From Zygnema cylindricum (lineage: Eukaryota; Streptophyta; Zygnematophyceae; Zygnematales; Zygnemataceae), in the NCBI GenBank assembly GCA_037447655.1, contig JBBHKE010001129.1:1-64000 (forward strand): DNA of 64,000 bases, read 5' to 3'. Below, in pieces: positions 1 to 23,893 of this stretch (its first letter is position 1; every line of letters starts with the position of its first letter). The position numbers were made by a program, and so were the translations under genes. The notes beneath the pieces were generated by a model. It saw only the letters and a list, made by a program, of their open reading frames with translations. It was not told where the DNA came from and made no database searches.

Positions 1-541
1 TATATATAAATATAAGCTACTTTTATTTGGCATTCGAGTCTAGTTAATGCTCTTGCTTGCGATTTCAGGAGATTTGGAAACATTTTTCTCTGTTCTTTTC
101 GAGTTTTCTCTTGTCCAAACAGTTTAAATACCTAACACATTTTTCTGTTTCAAGCTCGTTTCAACAATCTGCATATAATACGGTTATTCATAAAAAGAAA
201 ATTGTTGAAAGTGGCTAATTAGGCCATTTTTTGAATGCGTTTTAAACACATGAAAATGAAAAAGTAGATTCAACTTTAAGCTTCAATTTGGAGGGTTAAA
301 TGATGGCGGATTTGAGTTTTTGTGGTTTTTTCGTTCATTTGGCATTGGATTCCACTCTATATTACAAACATAAATACTGACAACCACGCATAGTCACTTT
401 TTTGTGAATGATCTCGTGGAAGGTCGCCATGGTAAGTTTTCTGGTAAGCAATCATTTCGTGCCTTCATAATCTTTTTGGAACCTTAAATGGATTCGTCTA
501 CTTGAAATGTAACTATTGGTTTTGTGACAAGATATAATTTG
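1..541. other. 5' flank of copy A (duplicated in copy B)
   Basis: This stretch has no convincing coding sequence. Segments such as the pyrimidine-rich run near 45-130 resemble the sequence at about 49,855-49,930, so the duplication that made copies A and B reaches at least to the left edge of the window. It probably holds the promoter and 5' leader of copy A, but I cannot point to a TATA box or start site with confidence. Confidence 0.4.
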
Positions 542-13587
<13,046 letters not shown>

Positions 13588-14022
13588 AAAGCATGGAGAG
13601 TTTCGCGGGAGTACTTTTACCAGTTTCCCTGTTTTGATCCTGTCAAGAGAGTCAAAAAGAGTTGTAACACCACCACAGAATTGATGTCCCTAGTGTCGGT
13701 TTGGTTACCTGAAAACAGTAGAGTTCTCACACCCTTGGAGTTCCCCTTTGGCGTCCTTTTTAAAGCGTGATTGATTTTTTATCTTGGAGGTTTCTTATTT
13801 GATGCTACTTCATAGGAAAAAGACCACCGAGTAATTTAAGATGTTGTACTTCTAGTACTTTGTGCTACCGAGTTCAAGTTGGTCATGTTTTAAGTGGGAA
13901 CAGTCTGGTAAACTTTATTAATGATGGTCGTAGATGAATACTATTCAGTTTTCTAAGATATTCAGTAGTTTAAGGTGAGTTAAGATGAGCATTTGTCCCT
14001 TAACAAACTTATACCAAAACAA
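13588..14022 (+). other. 3' flank / UTR of copy A, conserved in copy B
   Basis: This non-coding stretch aligns by eye with 63,644-64,000 after the copy B stop codon. It includes the conserved block near 13,975-14,020 (gagcatttgtcccttaa), so the duplication extends past the 3' ends of both genes. I see no canonical AATAAA signal close to the stop. Confidence 0.6.
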
Positions 14023-14227
14023 CGAATGGGGAAGAGAGTGAAAGGATGAGGGGGTTGAGAAAGCAAGAGAAGGAAGTACCAAAAATTTGAAGGGCGCTAA
14101 ATGCTGAAAATGGCTTAAAAAATCAACAAGCAATTTTGTTTGTTGGAAAAGTGGTGTTCATGTGTTTGGTTATTTAGTTCCTTTGTTTTCACGGTTGTTG
14201 ATGGCTCCTTTATTTAGGATTGAATAA

Positions 14228-14425
14228 ATCGAGGTCCTAAAAAAGTATCGAACCCTAAAATAACGCCACATATCTAAAGGAAATATTGAACCCTTATACA
14301 CCGCCACATATCTAAAAAAGGTGTCGGACCCTAAAATACCACCACATTTATAAAAAGTATAATCTAAAATAACTCCACATATTTTAAAAAAAAAGTATTT
14401 AACACTAAAATAGCGGCAATACCAA
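14228..14425. repeat. Degenerate ~50-bp minisatellite
   Basis: Four or five imperfect copies of a unit containing accctaaaata.c.ccacata followed by tctaaaaaa, spaced about 50 bp. The surrounding 14,023-15,300 region is AT-rich, with poly-A at 15,048-15,070, and shows no gene. Confidence 0.75.
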
Positions 14426-15319
14426 AACAAAATCACAAACACTAAAATAAAGCTTTAAACCTATCCCTAAAAAAGAGTCAATAGCAAGTCTTACAAATGA
14501 CTCAAATACCATTTTGACAATGTAGAACTCTAAGAACTCTACATTAATTGTGAATGCAATAAATGTAGTCAAAATTCACAACTTTGCAAGTCAAGTCTTA
14601 CTCATATATTATAATTTATTTCTCTCTCAATTTTCTTCATCGTGTTATAAGAAAAAAGTACTTAGTAACAAATCCCAGCCTTATCTCATCAAAATGTATT
14701 TAAAGTGCACTTAGAACTCGTAACTCAAATTCGTTTTAAACTTTGAACTCCTTCCAATGTTTTATTGTGACTAGCATAACAACGTAAAGGAAAAACATTG
14801 AAAAATTTCTCTCCTTTCTTAGCCCCGTTTTCCTCCAAACTTACTTTTACTGTCAATACAATCTTACGCGAAGCTCAAATCTGTTAAAAACTAGCTGACG
14901 AAATTTTAATATTTGCTATTCAAAAAAATGGATATTTAATAATAGAATTAAGACATGTACAATAATTAAAAAATAATGCATAGTTTTTTCTATACCGGCG
15001 CTCAGTTGAATATGACGGTTGTCACTGTAGAGATGGAATTACTAACAAAAAAAAAAAAAAAAAAAAAAAAATCCTGATGTTAATCAAAAAGCATTTTTTA
15101 ATTTAAAACATTGTTTTGGCTTTTATTTTTTTCGTCCCTTGGAATAAATAAAAAATTATAAAATAAAAAAGAATAATAAATAAATATATAAAAACACACT
15201 TAGACACAATCAAATAAAACTGAAAACCTGAAAAATGTAATTTGATATTTTAAGAGAAAATAGTGATAAGTTTCAAATAAAAAGATATAAAAAAAACACG
15301 TTTTTAAGGGTCGCAAGAA

Positions 15320-15910
15320 CATACTCCACCTCCATCCCTCCCCGTGATTGCCCCTTCCCCTCTTCTCTCTCCACACCCCACCCCTTGCCAGTTCCTCCCT
15401 TCCAACATACCCAAACATTAAAATGTAAACAAATTAAATGCATTCCATTTCAAAAGTCCCTCCCCACTCTACCTCGCCCTCATCTCCCTTCCCTCACCCC
15501 CCTCCCCCTCCTCCCCCAATCTGCCCCTCTTCCACCATCCCAATCTCTCCCACTTCCACCTTCCCTCTCCCCCAGTCCCCAGCTCTCTTGGCCCCCTTCC
15601 ACCCATGCTGTCTATCTGCCCTTCTTCCACCCTCCCCCTCTCTCCCTGTTCCACCTCGCCCTCTCTCCCTATCTACCCCTGTTATCCCCATGTCCCTTGT
15701 ACCCCTTTACCCCTTCAATCCAATGCCAGCCCCATTCCCCATTCCCAATGCTCCTTTCCTTTTCGACCCTTCCCTTCCCTTCCCTTCCCCCGCTAAAATC
15801 GTTGTGGACCAGGAGAGCAATGTTACCCCTTCCCCAATTTCCAAATCCCTCAATTCCTCCATTTCCCAATTTTCCCGATTCAACAATTCTCCCTCTCCCC
15901 GTTTCTCAGA
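15320..15910. repeat. Pyrimidine-rich (CCCTTCC / CCCTCTC) low-complexity tract
   Basis: About 600 bp strongly biased to C and T on the + strand. It gives long Pro/Ser/Leu frames on + and Gly/Arg/Glu frames on -, which I do not regard as genes. It ends at a poly-A run near 15,911. Confidence 0.85.
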
Positions 15911-16011
15911 AAAAAAAAAAAAATCACAAATGTTCCCAAATTCCCAATACCCTAATTCAACATTTTTTTATTTCCAGGGTACCTTGATTTCCCAATTCTC
16001 AAATATTGTCA

Positions 16012-16240
16012 TTTTCCTCAAAATTCCCAAAATTTCCAAAATTCCCAAAATCCCAAAATTCGCAAAATTCCCAAAATTCCCAAAATTCTCAAAATTCCCA
16101 AAATTTCCAAAAATTCCAAAATTCTTAAAATTCCCAAATTCCCAAAATTCTCAAAATTCCCAAAAATTCCAAAATTCCAAAATTCCCAAAATTCCCAAAA
16201 TCCCAAAATTCCTAAAATTCACCAATTTCCATTTTTTCAA
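16012..16240. repeat. ~10-bp minisatellite (AAAATTCCCA)n
   Basis: Around 22 imperfect tandem units of about 10 bp (aaaattccca, with tttcca and attctca variants). The KFPKFPKI-type translation is a repeat artefact. Confidence 0.92.
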
Positions 16241-16489
16241 ATTCCCCCATAAGTACAATCCCCCAAAATCCCCCATAATCACCATCTTCCCTCCTTCCCA
16301 CCCTCTTCCCTCTTCGTTCTCTTCACTGTACGGACTCCCTTACAGCTTCTTTCCCTCTCTCTCGTCCGTACACTCCACCCGGTACTGGCGTCAACCGCCT
16401 TTGGAAATAATCGACGGTTTCTTTCGCCTAAAATTAATGATGAGGCATTTGGCATCGGGAAGGGAAAAAATCCAAAATGTACGGATTTT

Positions 16490-16850
16490 ACGGACTCGTG
16501 AAGAATTTAGAACCGGGGAGGAGAGAAGGACAGGAGAAGGAGAGAGGGAGGGATAAGAAGGAAAGTTTTTCATTTCCCGTAAGTAAGAGATTGGGATAAT
16601 TTGAAGAAGAGGAGACAGTGAAAGGGGGAGGAAAAGGGAGAAATTGGAGAGAAAGGAAAGAGTGGAAGGGAGAGGAAGGGGGATAAAGAATTGGTCAGAG
16701 AGAGAGGGAGAAGAGAAATGCAAAAAAGTAGAGGGAAAGGGAACGAGGAATACAGGGGTTGATAGGATAAAGGCAGAGAGAGAGGGAGCGGAAAAGGGAG
16801 GGAGAGGAGGGACGGAAGGCGAGAGAGAGTGAGAGGTGAAGGGAGAGGGA
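16490..16850. repeat. Polypurine (GGAGAG-type) tract
   Basis: A G/A-rich run on the + strand, opposite in base bias to the tract at 15,320-15,910. No gene seen. The following 16,850-17,210 bases are ordinary mixed sequence without a recognised feature. Confidence 0.8.
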
Positions 16851-17213
16851 TGTGTTGGAAGTACATCTCTTCCCCGTCACTGTACGGATTGCAACTTGTT
16901 CGCGGATTGGCATCTTTCACGGAATCGCGGCTTCATTCGCACTGTTTTGTTTCAAGGCGCAGTTTTGTTAATTTCGAGCCGCTGGTTTTTACGGCGGCAG
17001 TTGCGGATGTTCGACCGTTAGTTTTGTGGCGTCAAATTGGGTCCGACAGTGTTTTACAGTTCTTTTCATACGATATTATTGTACGGATGCGTGAAAGTAC
17101 AGATAAGACATTGCAAAAATTATGAGCTGTATCGGTTCAGCGTATCGTTCGGAGGAATTGTCGTTAGAGGATGAAAGACGGCGGCTTATGTCCAATTGTA
17201 GTCTTTAATGGAA

Positions 17214-17411
17214 CACCGCTCATCGTTATTACGTTAACGAATTATCAGTGTTAATGCGAAATTAGGATTAACAATACTTGATTAGTGCAAGGAGGCGTGG
17301 CAAATTGTAGTCCATGTCCTTAAATAATTTTGTTAATTCTATTTTCTGATTTTTTTTCAAAAAAGGTCGCGACCTAATTAGTGTTATTAACACTAATAAC
17401 AATTAGCGGTG
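17214..17411. mobile_element. MITE-like element, ~198 bp, CACCG terminal inverted repeats
   Basis: The left end is CACCGCTCATCGTTATTA. The reverse complement of the right end reads CACCGCTAATTGTTATTA, giving an imperfect inverted repeat of about 20 bp. TA follows the right end; the left flank is AA. Size and termini match a second element at 29,468-29,666, and both share an internal block around gtggca.att.t.gtccatgtcctta. A TA target site would fit a Tc1/mariner-type non-autonomous element. Confidence 0.75.
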
Positions 17412-17479
17412 TACTGAACAATCTTCCATTTCAATTAAAATTTTGTACTTAGATGGTTTAGTAATGTGGTGTGTCGGGT

Positions 17480-17870
17480 AAAATCATATCGCGATGAATT
17501 CGCTATTTAATATATGCATTATCGATCAATGAGAGGCATCGATATATCACGCCGGGACCAACATATTATATCGCGATATATTTGGTAGAACGTTGGCGTC
17601 CGTACAGACTTAGTACGGTAAACCTTACGAAAAATCGAACGGAAAATATTTGCCCCATCCCCCCCCCACTGAGCGCGCGCCATGGGCTGAATTTTATTTT
17701 GACCTAGTGTCACTGCGATACATCGCGATTGAAATATACCGTGATATGAACTGATACATCGCATAAATATCGCGATTTTAAGCTCCTCAAAATATTGAGT
17801 CAATATATCGATTATCGGGTACCTATAATTAGGTGCATATCGAATATTAGCAAGAGGCATTCGATACACA
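17480..17870. other. Region with clustered ATATCGCGATAT-type palindromes
   Basis: Several near-palindromic motifs built from TATCG/CGATA occur here (around 17,488, 17,537, 17,568, 17,720, 17,757, 17,770 and 17,806). A 116-codon minus-strand frame crosses it but has no recognisable domain. I cannot assign a class; a decayed transposon with subterminal repeats is possible. Confidence 0.5.
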
Positions 17871-17879
17871 ACACTATGG

Positions 17880-19925
17880 TTTACCCATCGTTGTTCTCAT
17901 GCTAATATTTTCTGTCGTTTCTTTCTTCGGAAAATGTCATAACTTTAATGGGTGAAACCAGTTGCAAACACTATTCCTTGTTACCCCATGAAATAACCTA
18001 GATTCAAGTAAGTACGCTTTCTATATGGGGCTGAAGTATGTAGCATTTTAAATTATTGTCCCACATTAAACACAGATAGTGAATGGCGACTGAGTGACAC
18101 TTATAGAAATTACGATTGTTCGGTTTAGAGTGGCTAGTATATTTTTAGGCGTTAATATTATTTGCAATTATTTGTGTCTTAGTCTATATAAGTAAAGTAT
18201 CGAAACTAGAGTTCTAGAATTAACTTCTACTATAGTTTCGCCTAAGAGTTACTAAAGTGTGGTGGTATGTGGTTTAACATGATTTTAACTTTAGTCGACT
18301 TATGCGTTATTAATATAATAGATACTTTTAAGTTCTAACAAATTTTTTGGTGATGTTGAGTTTGGTCAAACTTTGCACTTAGTGAACCCATTTTTTGTCT
18401 TGCCATACATCAATGACATCAAACATATTCACTTACGTCACTTTAGAGGTCGTCATATTATTAGCATGAGTAATTGCGATTCACAAGTTATAAGCCTCTA
18501 GGCAAACCTAGATAAGTTAAAGGCTTTGACTTATGAATTAGGAAACACAAGGTACAAGTGGATTACCAAAAAAAGGTTGTTATAGCTTAATCACTAAACT
18601 TGCTCTTAAACCGACTCTTAGTGACCATAACGAAGTCAAGGATGTTAAAAAAAAACTAAGAGTCTTAAGATATGGTGTAATCCGGTATAAGGCCCAAAAT
18701 TTGTCATACTAGAATACCAAGTGTAACGAAGAGCCACAACATTTAAGGAACGCCCTCTTTAACTTAAGAATGGGTTATGCTTAAAAAACGGGTACAAACT
18801 TCCTAATTCGAACTACTTGTTGGTTTTTACTAATTCAGAGGCCCCATTCCTATTTCCAAGCTTTAATAATTCGCTTAGAAGTAATAATGGGCTCGCCATA
18901 GCCTTTGAGTGTTACCTTGCGCCCTAACGATGGGACGGATAGCCGTAGCATGATGAGCGGGCCATCGTTGGCTTCTCAGTATGGGCATCCATGACCATGT
19001 AGCCATGGGCTCGCAACAGGCAATGGGGCATGTAAGGGCTAGGCTCACTACGGCAACAGATTCACAAAGGAAAACAATACACTTGTCTATCACAAAACAA
19101 GATTGTCTCCCAAACCATTATCGAAAAGAGACACCCGAGGAACTAATGGCGTAATTATGTTTGAGTGGACATTAGACTGTTAATTGAACTGCATATGACT
19201 AGAAAGGCGGATTTTGATTGGGAGAATTCAAGCTTTTCGGGACAAAGATTAGGCAAAATACAAATTATTGCTTTTTGCCATTTTTAAGATTTTTTAAGTC
19301 ACCATTGATTTCAAGATCCACGAAAGCGACGATGGGGTTTCCCAAAGCCTTCAAAATTTGAAATTTTTTATTTCATTGTAGTTTGTTACAATGTGTTAAA
19401 TTGTGGAGGATCTAAGACTATTTTGCAAATTTCATAGTATTCATGAAACTATGAATTTCCATTTTACCACTACAATGTGCTCTATTGTAGAGGGATAAGC
19501 ATTATTGTACCCATGAAAATTTTAATTTCCATTTTCATGAACTGAAAAAGCTTATCATTTCATTTCTTGTACGTAAAAAACCATTTTTTCCGACTTTATC
19601 TCAGTTGATAGATTTTTTCTTTTGTTATATCATACATGAAAGACTATTGTTTTGTGGTTTTATCATACAAGATCAATTGAATACTTTGGTACAAATTGTG
19701 CACAAGATTATTTTCTTTTTTAGCTTTAACATACGTAACGAAGTATTCTTTTCCATATTATTGCTTACGAAAATGTTATATCGGTTTTCTTGATAAGGTT
19801 AAGCGTAGTGTGTTTGCGTGTATTTAATTGTGTGTTTTAAATTCCGATCGCTATTACTTTTGCTTATATATATTTGTGTGAATATATATGTGTATACATA
19901 CATATATGCACTATACATATTTATA
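17880..19925. other. Intergenic sequence, no recognised feature
   Basis: About 2 kb of mixed, mostly AT-rich sequence. I looked for LRR, LysM, protease, reverse transcriptase and tRNA-like motifs on both strands and found none. It may be decayed repeat DNA. Confidence 0.5.
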
Positions 19926-19934
19926 CATATTTAT

Positions 19935-20072
<138 letters not shown>

Positions 20073-20954
20073 TTATCTGTGTGTACATATATTCGCATGA
20101 TTTTTCCTCGTCTTTATCACTAGGAATCAAATCTGAGTGCACTTTTCCATGACGACCATAGATGTCTCTTGCGCATAAAACGCACGCATTAAACGCCAAA
20201 AAAATAACGAATATGCGCATAAAACAAAGTTCAAAAATTTTAAAATGCGTTGACCGACTTTGACTCCATACTAAAAATTAAAATTAAAAAATAGTAAAAC
20301 ATGTAATTGATAACGAAAAATACGACGACAACTTAATCAAAATTTTAAAAGTTCTAAACGAAAGCCAACGACGATTGTCTCTTCGCTGGACACTGAACCT
20401 CCAACCAGCGATCTGACTGTCACGTCGCCAGCGACCAGACTGCCTCGGCCCTGGACTCGTCGCCAACGCCGAGGCAGCGCCGACGCCCTTTCAGCGCGCG
20501 CGCTGGCGTCTTCCCGGCTCCCTATCAGCGCCAAGTTAGCGCCGACGCCCTTCCTGCGCCATGCCGGTGCTATTACAACATGTCAGCATTCACAAATTTA
20601 CAATTGAAGCAAAAAAAAAACCATTTTAAAATGTCAAAATTGAATAATGGCAAAATCACAATTTAAAAAAAAGTATCCATCTTTGTATGTCAATACTTAA
20701 TAATGATGAATTCAGAATTGAAGCAAAAAATAACCATTTTTGTATTTCAATTTGAATAATGATAAAATCATAATTGAAAAAAAAATCCATCATATCCCTT
20801 TAGAGCCTTAAGATGCTCCCACTCTGCTCCTCGAGGCCTAGACATGGCCGCCTGTGAAGAGGTTCGTGGAAGCTTCAAGTGTGGCTTCAATCGAACTTTC
20901 AATGGCGGATTCAATAGCGGCTTTGTTGTAATGAAGAACTGTACAATTTTTCTT

Positions 20955-21245
20955 CAAACTTCGCGGGCGGAAATGAAACGTCACTTTTAGAAATTTCCGT
21001 ACGTTGTATCCTTACCTTACAAATTTCTTTCAAACTTCGCTCGCTGAAATAAAACGTCACTTTTAGAAATTTCCGTACGTTGTATCCTTACCGTACAAAT
21101 TTCTTTCAAACTTCGGGCGCGGAAATGAAACGTCACTTTAGAAATTTCCATACGTTGTATCCGTACCGTACAAATTTCTTTCAAACTTCGCGCGCGAAAA
21201 TAAAACGTCTCTTTTTGGAAATTTCCGTACATAATATACGTACGT
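20955..21245. repeat. 76-bp minisatellite, four units (unit 1)
   Basis: Units begin at about 20,955, 21,031, 21,107 and 21,182 with caaacttcg, followed by gaaat.aaacgtcactttt and atttccgtacgttgtatcc. Spacing is 76, 76 and 75 bp. The same array is at 24,692-24,982 in unit 2. Small minus-strand frames across it only reflect the repeat period. Spacers and repeats are not distinct, so it is not a CRISPR array. Confidence 0.92.
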
Positions 21246-21463
21246 TTTCGTGCGAAAAGTATACGCATTTAACGAAAGATTCAAAATCTTTTGTAAAAAT
21301 GTCAAAACGCGCACGAATGAGACATTTATGATGACAACGTACTCAATTTCCAGCGTCGACGCCTTCATCTGACACTTATTCTGTACGTTAATACGTCTAT
21401 GTGAAATAATGAGCAGTTTTAGTATGCACTGATACATTTCGTACATTACATTATTGTAAACTT

Positions 21464-21750
21464 TCCAAATTAGAGTTATCAACGCTAATTAAACAATACC
21501 TATATTAACTTAAAAAATCAATTAGTGTTATTCAATCTATTTTAAGTTTGAGGGTCACTATTTGGGGGCGCCAAATTTGCATTATAAACGCTAAGAGTAA
21601 TTCAAGTTGTACCCTATTTAAAAATAGGCCAAATTAGAATCAATAACGCTTATTAAACCGTATCTATATTAAAGTAAAGAAACAATTACTATTATTTATT
21701 TTATTTAAGGTTTAAGGGTCAAAATAAAGGGGCGCTGATATAGTGTAATC
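21464..21750. mobile_element. Two tandem MITE-related blocks inside the 3.17-kb unit
   Basis: Blocks at about 21,464-21,574 and 21,628-21,735 share ccaaattaga...aacgct.attaaac..ta.ctatatta, then a run ending in ggggcgc. The segment near 21,587-21,614, reverse complemented, resembles the CACCTTGAATCGTTATTAGCG end of the MITE at 29,468. They look like degraded members of the same family. Copies also lie at 25,200-25,490. Confidence 0.5.
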
Positions 21751-21852
21751 AACACTATACGTGTACTGTAGCGTGTTGTAATGCGTGATTTCGAGATAAG
21801 TGCATAGAAGTCTTTAAATATCAATATTGACTCAACGCCAAAGTCGCAATCG

Positions 21853-22250
21853 GTTACCCGAATCCGTACCCGACCGTTACCCGCCCCGCCCGCGTCGGCT
21901 CCGGAACGGATTAGGGTGCCAAATTTTGGGTGCCGGTCGGATTCGGGCGGGTGTTTCACAAAAAAAAAAAAAAAAAACGGGTAAGGTCGGGTTAGCAAAA
22001 AACAAAAAAAATTGAAGGTTTTATAGTGTCCACACTATCCAACATTTTTGTACTTTGTACCCTTGGTATCATGGAAGGTACGAGGGAGATGTTCCATTAA
22101 TTTTGTACTTATTCGGATACGGGCGGGTACGGGTAGTCGCGAGAAATAGAGTTTCGGTTAACTTTTATTTTCGTTAACGCGTATCTGGTAACGGTTAGGA
22201 ATTTAGGAGCGTGACATAACCCGGTCGGGTATCGGGTGTTCAGATTTAAA
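21853..22250. other. CCCG/CGGG-rich inverted-motif segment
   Basis: On the left are several ACCCG motifs (cggttacccgaatccgta, accgttacccgccccg); on the right are the complementary CGGGT motifs (gatacgggcgggtacgggt, cggtcgggtatcgggtg). This arrangement suggests the subterminal repeats of a non-autonomous DNA transposon. I could not define its exact ends. The same segment is present in unit 2. Confidence 0.4.
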
Positions 22251-22920
22251 AAAAAACAAAATTTGTCGGTATCTAAAATTTTGACTTTTGCGACCTCTGC
22301 GCAACGCAGGGGAGAGCCCCCGTAGCAATATTGTCGCACGAAATAACGGTTCGATTCAAGTAACCGTATCGGTCGTAATTATTGTTCGACGGAATGAACG
22401 GTTCCGTTAACACATGAGCACACCCCGTAAAAAAAAGGCTCGTGAAAGCTCAATTGCTCAGTGATTGGCTTAGCCGCAGGAAATGCGGTGGGCCATTTAT
22501 TTCTTGACACGTGCTTAACATGCCGAACTGAAAAACAGTAAAACCGAACCTACCCGTGAAACTTCTGAGAACCATTTTTAGCCGTCGAATGGTGTAAGTT
22601 TTTTTTATCCAATTTGAGAAATTAACCCAAAAAAGCCGTGAGACGCGCAAAAGAGGCAGAAGTTTTTATTTTTCACAAACTTTTCACCTTCCGTACTTCA
22701 CTTTTGATTTATTTGCAGACCGTACCGTACTTCATTTTTGATTCATTTTAAGACCATACCGTACTTCTAAAGCTGCTCACCACATACGAAGATACAGAAC
22801 GAAACTTTCTCTCCGCACTCCAAACCCTAACAGAACTGGAAAACGGATCTGTGTCCGAACACTGCACGTGGCCTGTGGTTTAAAAATTCCCTGTCAGTGT
22901 GACGTGGCGAGTTCGTAGCC

Positions 22921-23248
22921 ATGATGGTCACCACGGTCACAGCGACAGTGCTGATGATAATATGTCCACGTCGCACTCGTAACGGGAGATTACACTGGAA
23001 ACATGCCGGAGCCAGACAGTACGTTTTCCCCTCCTTTGACCTTCCTTTTCCCTTCATTTTTGCAGACGCCACGTGCGAAAGGTATCTCTAATTCGCTCGT
23101 CTGTCACTTGTCATTCGATGACTGCGCCACAGAGTCGGCTCTGGAGGCGGTGAAGGCGGCCGTCGCGAACAAGGGGAACTTTCCGGAGATCAAATGTGGT
23201 GGAAATTATTTCAGATGTGATAATTCCCGTCGCGCTTATTTTGTGTAA
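22921..23248 (+). pseudogene. Small secreted Cys-rich protein-like gene, unit 1 (frameshifted)
   Basis: The start ATGATGGTC and most of the sequence match the intact-looking version at 26,658-26,982. Here one extra C near 22,965 (tgtccacg) and another near 23,070 (acgccacg) break the signal-peptide exon and shift exon 2. Read without splicing from the ATG at 23,003, a frame of 81 codons does stay open through the putative intron. So either this copy is damaged, the other is, or the indels are sequence errors. Confidence 0.5.
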
Positions 23249-23323
23249 GTCATTGTCAATGCGTGCACTCTCTGCTGTGATGGTCTCGCACTGAATTGCA
23301 TACGGAATTCTGCACCGAGTTCT

Positions 23324-23893
23324 AGATTCTGGCTCCATAAAACCAGCAACAGGTCTCAAAGAAGCTAAAGAACAGTAAGAAAGAAGTAGTAAAGATGGAA
23401 GAGTGACAGGAAATGATGAAAACAATCGGTTCTTCTCGGCAACACCTCTAAGCTGATAGCTTTTTGAATAGAAAAGAGAGAATCGTTTCGTGAAAGTTTC
23501 GTAGCTAAGCAACCTTGATTCTGTAAAGGAAACCCTAGCGATAATCAGCATGCTATCCTGATTTCCGGCAGCACAATTGCAGGAGAAAGAACTTAACACG
23601 AATCTAAAGTTCTTCCGTGACAAACTTTCGTCTTGAGTTGATTCACAGCTCAATTATATTGTTTTGTCATGCTACACCCTGTATCGCTATTAGGGTGTTT
23701 TCGCATGTAACTGAAACTTAGTCTTGCTACTTTGCTTTTTAGCGAAGATTCTCCGTACAGATTTCAGAGCATTCGGATGTAAACGCAAATAACTTGTCAC
23801 TTAAAAATATGACTTACGTAGACGTGTATGAAGAATTGTGACAGATGTAGTTCATAAAATGAGGCGAAACTTCCACTCGCTTTCAATTTGAGG
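23324..23893. other. Spacer between the two 3.17-kb repeats
   Basis: 570 bp with no match elsewhere in the window that I can see and no recognised gene. A minus-strand frame of 180 codons (23,111-23,653) overlaps it but shows no domain and crosses the repeat boundary. Confidence 0.5.

Larger units (their letters stand above)
20156..23323. repeat. 3.17-kb direct repeat, unit 1
   Basis: This unit is nearly identical to 23,894-27,058, offset 3738 bp. By eye the differences are three substitutions in the first 70 bp, one A-run length change near 20,611, and four single-C indels clustered between about 22,864 and 23,072. The unit contains a GC-rich segment (20,390-20,570), a 76-bp tandem array (20,955-21,245), tandem MITE-related blocks (21,464-21,750), a CCCG-rich inverted region (21,853-22,250) and a small gene-like segment (22,921-23,248). 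I found no transposase and no classic LTR ends. It is probably a recent duplication of a composite repeat. Confidence 0.95.

Noticed and set aside
15438-16556. 372-codon + frame, Pro/Ser-rich then KFPKIPKF repeats
   Set aside because: It spans two different simple repeats and an A-run. No signal peptide or conserved copy; not an extensin gene on this evidence.
20955-21245. CRISPR-like array
   Set aside because: The 76-bp units are contiguous with no unique spacers, and the genome is clearly eukaryotic.
23111-23653. 180-codon minus-strand frame
   Set aside because: It crosses the end of the 3.17-kb repeat and lies antisense to the small secreted-protein gene; the equivalent frame in unit 2 diverges completely beyond the boundary.
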